Positions 57,044 through 64,000 of a DNA stretch of 64,000 nucleotides are shown here, one piece after another; position 1 is the stretch's first letter, and the number at the start of each line of letters is the position of its first letter. A model generated the notes under the pieces. The model worked only from the letters and a program-made list of their open reading frames with translations, did not search any database and was not told where the DNA came from. Both the position numbers and the translations under genes were made by a program. This DNA comes from Sphingobium xanthum (GTDB taxonomy: Bacteria > Pseudomonadota > Alphaproteobacteria > Sphingomonadales > Sphingomonadaceae), in NCBI RefSeq assembly GCF_019737615.1, contig NZ_JAHKKS010000003.1:286001-350000 (forward strand), in the 5' to 3' direction.

Positions 57044-58045
57044 ATGACTCCCAAGCGCCTCATTCCCATCCTTCTCGTCCTCGGCTTTGTCGTCGCGGCA
57101 TTCCTGACGCGCGGCTTCGGTCTGCTGCCCAAGCCGGACGGGCCGCTCAGCCTTTATGGCAATGTCGACATTCGCGAGGTCGATCTCGGCTTCCAGGTCG
57201 GCGGGCGGATCGCGGACATCCCGGTCGAGGAAGGCGTGCGCGTCAAGAAAGGCGACCTTCTGGCCCAGCTCGACAAGGCCTCGATCGACAGTTCGGTCGC
57301 GCAGGCCGAGGCGCAGGTGGCGCAGGCCCGCGCCGAGCTCAGCAAGCTGGAACGTGGCAGCCGCGCGCAGGACATCGCGCAAGCGCAGGCGCGTGTCGTC
57401 GCGGCCGAGGCCGCCGCCGGAGACGCGCAGCGGGACTATGCCCGCCGCCAGCCGCTGGTTGAGCCGGGCGCGATCAGCCGCGATATCTGGGACGCGACCG
57501 TCGCCGCGCGCGACCGTGCGCAGGCGCAGCTGGCCGAGGCTCGCGCTGCCTATTCACTGGTGCGCACGGGACCGCGCAGCGAGGACATCGAGGCGGGCAG
57601 GGCTGCGCTCAAGGCCGCCCAGGCCGCACGAGGCCGCATCGGCACCGATCTGGGCGACACGCGCCTCGTCGCCAGCATCGACGGCACGGTGGTGACGCGG
57701 GCGCGCGAGCCGGGCGCGATCGTCGCGCCGGGCGAGACCGTGTTCACCCTCGCCATCGACCGGCCGCTGCGCGTGCGCGCCTATGTCGCCGAGAGCGATC
57801 TCAGCCGCGTCGCGCCGGGCATGAAAGTGACCGTCAAGGCCGACGGCAACCCGAGGAGCTATGCCGGGACGATCGGCTATATCTCCCCGCGCGCCGAGTT
57901 CACGCCCAAGTCGGTCGAGACCAGCGATCTGCGCACGGATCTGGTCTATCGCCTGCGCATCGTCGTGGACGATCCCGATGGCGCGCTTCGTCAGGGGCAG
58001 CCCGTTACCGTGGCGATCAGCAATCCCAAGCCCAAGGCGGAGTGA
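57044..58045 (+). CDS. HlyD-type membrane fusion protein (YbhG-like)
   Basis: 333 residues. A single N-terminal membrane anchor (LIPILLVLGFVVAAFLTRG), then a lipoyl-like half (IREVDLGFQVGGRIADIPVE) and a long coiled-coil hairpin (SVAQAEAQVAQARAELSKLE), second lipoyl half GDTRLVASIDGTVVTRARE and beta-barrel. This is the periplasmic adaptor between the inner-membrane ABC transporter and the outer-membrane channel. The ATG at 57044 is 4 bp after the TetR stop. Its stop lies 5 bp before the ATPase start. Confidence 0.94.
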   Translation: MTPKRLIPILLVLGFVVAAFLTRGFGLLPKPDGPLSLYGNVDIREVDLGFQVGGRIADIPVEEGVRVKKGDLLAQLDKASIDSSVAQAEAQVAQARAELSKLERGSRAQDIAQAQARVVAAEAAAGDAQRDYARRQPLVEPGAISRDIWDATVAARDRAQAQLAEARAAYSLVRTGPRSEDIEAGRAALKAAQAARGRIGTDLGDTRLVASIDGTVVTRAREPGAIVAPGETVFTLAIDRPLRVRAYVAESDLSRVAPGMKVTVKADGNPRSYAGTIGYISPRAEFTPKSVETSDLRTDLVYRLRIVVDDPDGALRQGQPVTVAISNPKPKAE

Positions 58046-58050
58046 CCGCC

Positions 58051-59805
58051 ATGTCCGGTCCCGCTACCGGCCCCAATGTTGGCATCGTCGCCCGCGCCGA
58101 CGGCATCGTCAAAGATTTCGGCGGTGAGAAGCCGGCGCTCGGCGGTGTCGACATCCTCGTCGCCTCCGGCAAGGTGACGGGGCTTGTCGGGCCGGATGGG
58201 GCGGGCAAGACGACGCTCATCCGCATCCTCGCCGGCCTGATGACGCCCAAGCAAGGCACGGTCGATATTCTCGGCGCGGCCCCAGCGCAGCGGCTCGACT
58301 CGATCGGTTACATGCCGCAGCGCTTCGGCCTTTACGAAGACCTCACCGTTCGCGAGAATCTGGTTCTCTATGCCGAGTTGCGCGGGCTGTCGAAGGACGC
58401 TCAGGAGCCGGTGTTCAAGCGGCTGCTGGAGTTCACCGATCTCGCCCGTTTCCAGCGCCGCCCGGCCGGCAAGCTTTCCGGCGGCATGAAGCAGAAGCTC
58501 GGCCTCGCCTGCGCGCTCGTCTCGACGCCGCCTTTGCTGTTGCTCGACGAGCCGGGCGTCGGCGTCGATCCGATCAGCCGCCGCGAGCTCTGGGCCATGG
58601 TCGCCGAGCTGACCAGGGAAGGCATCGGCGTACTCTGGTCGACCGCCTATCTGGACGAGGCGGAGCTGTGCGACAGCGTCTATCTGCTGAGCGAGGGCGA
58701 ACTGCTCTTCTCCGGACCGCCGGCCGACCTTACGGGCGCGATTGCCGACCGCGTCATCAGCGTCACCGGCTTTGCCGATCGCCGTCGCCTCGCTCTCACC
58801 AGGGCGCTGGACCGCGATGACGTCATCGACGGCACGCTGCAGGGCCGCGCCATCCGCCTGCTGATCGGCGCGGGGCACCCGGTCCCCGATGCCGCCGCGC
58901 TGGATCTCGGCCCCGAGACGAAGGTCGCCCCCGCCCCCGCCCGGTTCGAGGACGGCTTCATCGAGAAGCTCGGCGGCGGACCGGACGGCACGAGCGTGCT
59001 GGCGGCGAGCTATCGCGAGATCCCGCCGAGCGATGCGCCAGCCATCGAGGCCAGGGCTCTCACGAGGCGGTTCGGAGAGTTCGTAGCCGCACGCGACGTC
59101 AGCTTCACCGTACCGCGCGGCCAGACCTTCGGCCTGCTCGGCCCCAATGGCGCGGGCAAGTCCACCACGTTCAAGATGCTGTGCGGCCTGCTCACGCCGA
59201 CCAGCGGCAGCGGATCGGTCGCGGGGTTCGATCTGCGCCACTCGGCCGCGCAGGCGCGTGGCGCGCTCGGCTATATGGCGCAGAAATTCTCGCTCTATGG
59301 CGATCTCTCGGTCGGGCAGAATCTGGATTTCTTTGCAGGCGCCTATGACCTCTCCGGCAGCGATGCGCGCGAGGCGATCGAGCGCGTCACCGAGATTTTC
59401 GAGCTCGGCACCCATTTCAGGCGCAATGCCGGCACCTTGCCGCTCGGCTTCAAGCAGCGTCTCGCGCTCGCCTGCGCGGTCATGCACCAGCCGAGCGTCT
59501 TGTTCCTCGACGAGCCGACCTCGGGCGTCGATCCGGTCATGCGCCGCGAATTCTGGACGCATATCAATGGCCTGGTGCGCCGGGGCGTCACCGTGCTGGT
59601 CACCACCCACTTCATGGATGAAGCGGAATATTGCGACCAGGTGACGCTCATCTACCGCTCGCAGCAGATCGCCAGCGGTCCGCCGGATGCGCTCAAAGCG
59701 CGGGCGGGGGAACTGACCGGCGCGGCCGACCCCACGATGGAAGATGCGTTCATCGCGCTCATCGAGGCATCGGATGCCGATCGCGAAGAGGCGGAAGCGG
59801 CATGA
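58051..59805 (+). CDS. ABC transporter ATPase with two ATP-binding domains (YbhF-like)
   Basis: 584 residues with two nucleotide-binding domains. First: Walker A GPDGAGKTTLIRILAG, signature LSGGMKQKLGLAC, Walker B LLLLDEPGVGVDPISRR. Second: Walker A GPNGAGKSTTFKMLCG, signature LPLGFKQRLALAC (a degenerate LSGGQ, as is usual for this family), Walker B VLFLDEPTSGVDPVMRR. ATG 58051 follows the adaptor after 5 bp. It powers the export of unknown compounds through the two permeases that follow. The stop overlaps the next start in ATGA. Confidence 0.95.
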   Translation: MSGPATGPNVGIVARADGIVKDFGGEKPALGGVDILVASGKVTGLVGPDGAGKTTLIRILAGLMTPKQGTVDILGAAPAQRLDSIGYMPQRFGLYEDLTVRENLVLYAELRGLSKDAQEPVFKRLLEFTDLARFQRRPAGKLSGGMKQKLGLACALVSTPPLLLLDEPGVGVDPISRRELWAMVAELTREGIGVLWSTAYLDEAELCDSVYLLSEGELLFSGPPADLTGAIADRVISVTGFADRRRLALTRALDRDDVIDGTLQGRAIRLLIGAGHPVPDAAALDLGPETKVAPAPARFEDGFIEKLGGGPDGTSVLAASYREIPPSDAPAIEARALTRRFGEFVAARDVSFTVPRGQTFGLLGPNGAGKSTTFKMLCGLLTPTSGSGSVAGFDLRHSAAQARGALGYMAQKFSLYGDLSVGQNLDFFAGAYDLSGSDAREAIERVTEIFELGTHFRRNAGTLPLGFKQRLALACAVMHQPSVLFLDEPTSGVDPVMRREFWTHINGLVRRGVTVLVTTHFMDEAEYCDQVTLIYRSQQIASGPPDALKARAGELTGAADPTMEDAFIALIEASDADREEAEAA

Positions 59806-60968
59806 GCGACGAAGCCCTCCCCATCGAGGCCGCGCAGCCGCAGGGCACGCCGATTCGCCGCCTGCTCGCGCTCATGGCCAAGGAATATGCGCAGATCCGG
59901 CGCGATCCCTCGACCTTCGTCATCGCCTTCGCGATGCCGATGCTGCTGCTGTTCCTGTTCGGCTATGCGGTCTCGCTCGATCCGCGCGCGACGAAGATCG
60001 CGCTCGTCGTGCAGGACGAGAGCGCGGAAGCGGCACGACTGACGCAGGCCTATGCGCGCTCGCCCTATTTCCATGTGCGGGTGCTGCGTTCCGTGCAGCC
60101 GGCGCGCGACCTCATGATGAAGGACGAGATACGCGGCTTCATCGTCCTGCCGCCGGACTTCGGCGTGGCCATGGCCAGGGGCAGGCCAAGGCCGATCCAG
60201 GTCGTGACCGACGGGACGCAGCCCAATCAGGCGACCTTCATCTCCTCCTATGCCGAAGGCGTGCGTGCCAACTGGGCGATGAGCGAGATGGAGGCGCGAG
60301 GACTGAGGAACATCGGCCCTCCGATCGACGTCTCGCAGCGCGTCTGGTTCAATCCCGGCCTGCAAAGCCGCTTCTTCCTGGTGCCCGGCTCGATCGCGAT
60401 CGTCATGACGATGATCGGCACCTTGCTGACCGCGCTGGTGGTCGCGCGCGAGTGGGAGCGCGGCACGATGGAAGCGCTGATGGCGACGCCGATGCGCATG
60501 ACCGAGTTCATCGCCTCCAAGGTACTGCCCTATTTCCTGCTCGGCCTTGCCTCCATGGCGCTCTGCACGTTGATCGCGGTCGTCATGTTCGGCCTGCCCT
60601 TCCGCGGCTCGATCCTCGCGCTGCTGCTGATCGCCTCGGCCTTTCTGCTGCCGGCGCTCGGCCTCGGCCTGTTCATCTCGGCCACCACCAAGAACCAGTT
60701 CGTGGCGAGCCAGATGGCGCTATTCGCCTCCTTCCTCCCGACCTTCCTGCTCTCCGGCTTCATCTTCGAGATCGCGTCCATGCCCTGGCCGATCCAGGCG
60801 CTGACCTATGCGGTGCCGGCGCGCTATCTCATCCCGGCGCTGCAGACCGTGTTCATGGCGGGCGACGTCTGGGCGATCATCCTGCCCAATGTCGGCATCA
60901 TGCTGCTGTTCGGCTTCTTCTTCTTCTTCCTGTGCTTCCGCGCGACCCGGCGGAGCCTCGACGCATGA
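59802..60968 (+). CDS. ABC-2 type permease (YbhS-like)
   Basis: 388 residues. The start (PIRRLLALMAKEYAQIRRDP) and one N-terminal membrane segment, a large periplasmic domain, and a C-terminal group of five membrane segments (SIAIVMTMIGTLLTALVVAR, GLASMALCTLIAVVMFGLPF) are typical ABC-2 transport proteins of the YbhS/YbhR type. EWERGTMEALMATPM is a conserved cytoplasmic loop that contacts the ATPase. The ATG at 59802 overlaps the ATPase stop. Confidence 0.94.
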   Translation: MSDEALPIEAAQPQGTPIRRLLALMAKEYAQIRRDPSTFVIAFAMPMLLLFLFGYAVSLDPRATKIALVVQDESAEAARLTQAYARSPYFHVRVLRSVQPARDLMMKDEIRGFIVLPPDFGVAMARGRPRPIQVVTDGTQPNQATFISSYAEGVRANWAMSEMEARGLRNIGPPIDVSQRVWFNPGLQSRFFLVPGSIAIVMTMIGTLLTALVVAREWERGTMEALMATPMRMTEFIASKVLPYFLLGLASMALCTLIAVVMFGLPFRGSILALLLIASAFLLPALGLGLFISATTKNQFVASQMALFASFLPTFLLSGFIFEIASMPWPIQALTYAVPARYLIPALQTVFMAGDVWAIILPNVGIMLLFGFFFFFLCFRATRRSLDA

Positions 60969-62080
60969 CCCGCTTTAACCCGACGCGCCTGCGTGCGATG
61001 ATCGTCAAGGAGATCTGGGCGCTGTTGCGTGATCCCAAGTCGCGCATGGTGCTGATCCTGCCGCCTCTGGTGCAGCTCCTCATCTTCACCTTCGCGACCA
61101 CGCTCGACGTCAAGAATGTCGATATCGGGCTGATCGATCGCTCCGGCGGCGCGCATGCGCAGGAGCTGGTACAGCGCATCCAGGGCAGCCCGCAGTTCCG
61201 CGACGTGATCGCCTTGCCGTCGCTGCGCGCGATGGAAGAAGCGATTGACGAACAGCGCGTGATCGCCGCACTCATCATCGAGAGCGATTTCGACCAGACG
61301 ATCGCGCGCGGCGAGATCGCGCGGGTCGGGCTGGTGCTGGACGGGCGCCGCTCCAATGCCGCGCAGATCCTCGCCGGCTATGTGAACGGCATCGCCATGG
61401 GCTACGGCGCCGAGCTGCGCCCGGAGATGGCGCGGCGCTCGGGCGGGAGCGAGGTCACCCACTGGTATAATCCCAGCCTCGACTTCAAATGGTTCACCCT
61501 GCCCTCGCTGGTCGCGATCATCGTCTCGGTCGCGGGCCTCGCCATCACCTCGCAGGCGGTGGCGCGCGAGCGGGAGCTCGGTACGTTCGACCAGCTCATG
61601 GTCTCGCCGATGCGGGTGCACGAGATCCTGATCGGCATGATGGTGCCGCCGATGCTGGTCGGCATGTTCAACGGCGTGCTGTTCCTCGTCGTCGCGAAAT
61701 TCGCGTTCGGCGTGCCGTTCACCGGCTCCTTCCTGCTATTCCTGCTGGCGATGTTCATCTATCAGCTCGCGCTGATCGGCATGGGGCTGCTCGTCTCCTC
61801 GCTGTCGATGACGCAGCAGCAAGCCTTTCTCGGCTCCTTCGTGGTGACGATCCCGCTCATGCTGCTGTCGGGCTATGCCGCGCCGATCGACAATATGCCG
61901 GACTGGCTGCAGGTCGTCACTTATGCGGACCCGATCCGCTATTTCCTCATCATCGTGCAGGGCCTCTTCCTGAAGGCCATGCCGGCATCCGTCGTCTTCC
62001 ACCAGCTCTGGCCCATGGCGATCATCGCGGTGATCTCGCTCGTCGCGGCCGCCTGGCTGTTCCGTGCCCGTATGGAGTGA
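60965..62080 (+). CDS. ABC-2 type permease (YbhR-like)
   Basis: 371 residues, a paralogue of the preceding permease with the same plan: RAMIVKEIWALLRDPKSRMV start, N-terminal membrane segment, periplasmic domain, and C-terminal membrane segments (LPSLVAIIVSVAGLAITSQA, ERELGTFDQLMVSPM loop, PLMLLSGYAAPIDNMPDWLQ). It probably forms a heterodimer with the YbhS-like protein. The ATG at 60965 overlaps the previous stop and the stop overlaps the start of the outer-membrane channel. Confidence 0.94.
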   Translation: MTRFNPTRLRAMIVKEIWALLRDPKSRMVLILPPLVQLLIFTFATTLDVKNVDIGLIDRSGGAHAQELVQRIQGSPQFRDVIALPSLRAMEEAIDEQRVIAALIIESDFDQTIARGEIARVGLVLDGRRSNAAQILAGYVNGIAMGYGAELRPEMARRSGGSEVTHWYNPSLDFKWFTLPSLVAIIVSVAGLAITSQAVARERELGTFDQLMVSPMRVHEILIGMMVPPMLVGMFNGVLFLVVAKFAFGVPFTGSFLLFLLAMFIYQLALIGMGLLVSSLSMTQQQAFLGSFVVTIPLMLLSGYAAPIDNMPDWLQVVTYADPIRYFLIIVQGLFLKAMPASVVFHQLWPMAIIAVISLVAAAWLFRARME

Positions 62081-63561
62081 TGCTCATGACCGCTCGTCGT
62101 TTTTCCGCCCTTGGCGCCGCCTTGCTGCTCTCGGCCTGCGTGCAGGGGCCGGATTATAAGGCGCCCGAGCCGCGCATCGCCGACGCCTGGGTGGCGCAGG
62201 CCGGTGCCGGGCAGGTGACGGACGCGCCTTGGTGGCAAGATCTGGGCGATCCGATGCTCGGCAGCCTGATCGACGAGATGCTGGCCACCAATCCCTCGCT
62301 GCGCGAGGCGCAGGCAAGGCTGGCCGAGGCGCGGGCCAATCGCGATGCCGTGCGCGGCGGGCGGCTCCCGCAGGCGTCGGTCAGCGCCACGGGCAGCGAG
62401 AATGTACTGAGCAAGAACGGCCAGTTGCCAATCGGCTCGATTCCAGGCTTCGCGCGCGACTTCTCCCTGTTCGATTTCGGCTTTGATGCGAGCTGGGAAG
62501 TCGATCTTTGGGGCAAGCGCGTGCGCGAGAATGAGGCGGCGGATGCCCGGTTGCAATCGGCGAGTCTGTCGGTCGAGGGTGTGCGTCTGCAGCTCATTGC
62601 CGAGCTGGCCCGCGCCTATGTCGATCTGCGCCAGGCGCAGGCTGAGCTGGGCCTCGCGAGCGACGTCCTCGCGGCGCGCCAGCGGCTCGCCGATCTGACC
62701 GACCTGCGCGCCAAGGCCGGAGAAGCGAGCGCGATCGAGGCGAACCGCGCCTATGGCGACCTCGAATCGGCGCGTGTGGCGCAGAGCGGCGCGCAGGCGG
62801 CGGTGCGGGGCGCCGCACTCTCGGTCGCCGTGCTGGTCGGCAAGGCGCCGTCGGAGATGCTCGCGCGCCTCGAGGCGCCGGGCGCTCTCCCCGAGCCGCC
62901 GGCTGCCATCGCTGCCGGTCTTCCCGCCGATCTGCTGCGCCGCCGGCCGGACATTTTGGGCGCCGAACGCGATCTGGCGGCGGCAACGGCCGATATCGGC
63001 GTGGCCAGGGCGGATTTGTTGCCCCGCCTGTCGCTCAGCCTGGCACTCGGCCAGCAGGCGCGGGCGCTGGGCGATCTGGTCGATGGGGACAGCACGCGGC
63101 TTCAGGCCGGTGGCGGCCTGTTCTGGCCGATCTTCAACGGCGGCCGGGCACGAGCCCTCGTGCGCGCTGCGGATGCGCGCGCGCAGGGTGCTGCCGCGCG
63201 CTACGATGCCGCCGTGATCGGCGCGCTGGCGGACAGCGAAGCTGCGATCAACCGCTTCGATCGCAGTCTTGTCGCGCTGGCAGCGGCACGCGCCGCCGCC
63301 GTGCGGGAACGGGCAGCCTATGGACTGGCGGAGCAGCGGGCGCGGCGCGGCGAGGACGATCAGCTCGTCCTGGCCCAGGGCCGTCTCGCGTCCCTCGCCG
63401 CCGCGCGTCAGGAAATGCAGGCCCTGGCTTCCGCTACGGAAGCCTCGATTGCCCTCCACAAGGCTCTCGGCGGCGGCTGGCGACCCGAGTCGCGGCTCGC
63501 CGGTGCCGTCGAGGATGCCCGCTCGTCGGGGCGCTCCGATGCCGGATCGAGCGCCCGCTGA
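62080..63561 (+). CDS. Outer-membrane efflux lipoprotein (NodT type)
   Basis: 493 residues from ATG 62080, or 491 from the ATG at 62086. Signal peptide with lipobox ALLLSACVQGPDYKAPEP, so it is anchored by a lipid. The two OEP repeats follow, with NPSLREAQARLAEARANRDA near 75 and the second starting near LPADLLRRRPDILGAERDLA. This makes the TolC-like channel through the outer membrane for the YbhGFSR-type pump. It is the last gene of the operon; the C-terminus is disordered. Confidence 0.94.
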   Translation: MLMTARRFSALGAALLLSACVQGPDYKAPEPRIADAWVAQAGAGQVTDAPWWQDLGDPMLGSLIDEMLATNPSLREAQARLAEARANRDAVRGGRLPQASVSATGSENVLSKNGQLPIGSIPGFARDFSLFDFGFDASWEVDLWGKRVRENEAADARLQSASLSVEGVRLQLIAELARAYVDLRQAQAELGLASDVLAARQRLADLTDLRAKAGEASAIEANRAYGDLESARVAQSGAQAAVRGAALSVAVLVGKAPSEMLARLEAPGALPEPPAAIAAGLPADLLRRRPDILGAERDLAAATADIGVARADLLPRLSLSLALGQQARALGDLVDGDSTRLQAGGGLFWPIFNGGRARALVRAADARAQGAAARYDAAVIGALADSEAAINRFDRSLVALAAARAAAVRERAAYGLAEQRARRGEDDQLVLAQGRLASLAAARQEMQALASATEASIALHKALGGGWRPESRLAGAVEDARSSGRSDAGSSAR

Positions 63562-63927
63562 TTTTACATTTCTGTGACAAGAAACGCGAAGGCAGGATTC
63601 CCACCGATTCGCGCTGAATGCGCTTGATGCAAGGCCATTAAACCGAGAAGATAATAGCGTTATAACAATGCTTTATGACGTTAACAAACCTATGTCTCGG
63701 GAATCCTTGGTCAAGTCATTTATTTCATATTTTTGACAGGGTGCGCCCTTGATCGGGGGGCGCGGCACTGTCAGTACTTTCCATCCGGCGAGGCCCGAAT
63801 CGCGGCCCCGTCACAGCGAACGAGATCGGGCATTGAGCATGAGAACGCGCTTCTCATGAAGGGTCGGTCATGCCCGTCGCAAGGGGAGTTCAAGGCAGTC
63901 TGGCGGACGAAGAAGAATAGAGGGGTC
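63562..63927. other. AT-rich non-coding leader at the right edge
   Basis: About 370 bp with no convincing gene. 63640-63735 is distinctly rich in A and T (GATAATAGCGTTATAACAAT, TTATTTCATATTTTTGACAG), a TTGACA lies at 63734-63739, and a perfect inverted repeat CATGAGAA..TTCTCATG occurs at 63838-63858. It looks like a promoter or leader for a gene beyond the window. Confidence 0.5.
63838..63858. promoter_or_regulatory. Perfect 8-bp inverted repeat in the right-edge leader
   Basis: CATGAGAA at 63838-63845 and TTCTCATG at 63851-63858, spacer CGCGC. Possible operator or RNA hairpin of the leader of the next gene. Confidence 0.4.
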
Positions 63928-64000
63928 GTGGCACGGAACATGGGGCAGCAAGTGGGCCAGCAACGATATGACGATACGATGGAGCGGACAGACCCGATGC
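63928..64000 (+). CDS. Possible start of a gene running off the window
   Basis: A frame with GTG at 63928 (VARN) and ATG at 63940 (MGQQVGQQRYDDTMERTDPM) is open to the window edge. AGAGGGG lies just upstream. Only about 24 codons are visible, with no recognisable family; it may be a real gene or chance. Confidence 0.3.
   Translation, partial: MARNMGQQVGQQRYDDTMERTDPM

Noticed and set aside
57991-59610. Minus-strand frame of 539 codons over the double ATPase
   Set aside because: Antisense to an ABC ATPase with intact motifs on the plus strand.

Overview
This is a GC-rich, gene-dense chromosomal window that looks like a sphingomonad-type alphaproteobacterium (order Sphingomonadales; inference). 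The clues are two PEPxxWA-CTERM proteins, a hisC-tyrA pair arranged as described for Zymomonas, an alphaproteobacterial SspB, a CCTTCGACAGGCTCA-type intergenic repeat and several short palindromic repeats between genes. No phage, transposase, integrase or CRISPR array was seen. Most of the window is core metabolism with small lineage-specific insertions.

Layout. 1-4726: translation block (end of rplT, a PEPxxWA-CTERM gene between two terminators, pheS, pheT). 4748-7700: small secreted or hypothetical proteins, including two paralogues of an unnamed family (the second carries a one-base frameshift) and an aldose-epimerase-like gene. 7778-10914: prfC and a Tat-type flavin amine oxidase. 11097-17725 (minus strand): F1 ATP synthase genes atpH-atpA-atpG-atpD-atpC, with a LysE-type exporter between atpA and atpG and an FkbM methyltransferase between atpD and atpC. 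18089-27393: chemoreceptor-like protein, tannase-family esterase, metallo-beta-lactamase-fold hydrolase, a cytochrome b561-YceI fusion and a large exported TPR-CHAT (caspase-like) protein. 27558-33667: sspB, the his cluster hisB-hisH-hisA-hisF-(small membrane protein)-hisE-HIT, and an amino acid permease.

34017-38850 (minus strand): a MetE-like methyltransferase preceded by an AT-rich inverted repeat, a Bcr/CflA-type MFS pump, and metX-GNAT-metW with 4-bp overlaps. 39093-42899: second PEPxxWA-CTERM protein, hisC-tyrA, and a beta-barrel protein. 42957-46986 (minus strand): RNase R, a GNAT, and dapD. 47207-49750: GlcG-like protein and malate synthase G. 50112-52725: an OmpR-type response regulator, its histidine kinase and a lipoprotein, all overlapping. 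52817-55641 (minus strand): iron alcohol dehydrogenase, AraC regulator, DUF4168-like secreted protein. 55955-56292: tRNA-Thr(GGT) and a 49-residue protein. 56413-63561: complete CecR-YbhGFSR-like efflux operon (TetR, membrane fusion protein, double ATPase, two permeases, outer-membrane channel). The last 440 bp are an AT-rich leader.

Several amino acid routes meet here: histidine (hisBHAFE plus hisC), tyrosine (tyrA, probably sharing HisC as transaminase), methionine (metX/metW plus a MetE-like enzyme) and lysine (dapD). I did not find one obvious new multi-gene system. The most unusual items are the two foreign genes inside the ATP synthase cluster, the exported TPR-CHAT protein, the small membrane protein inside the his operon, and the frameshifted paralogue of an unnamed family.
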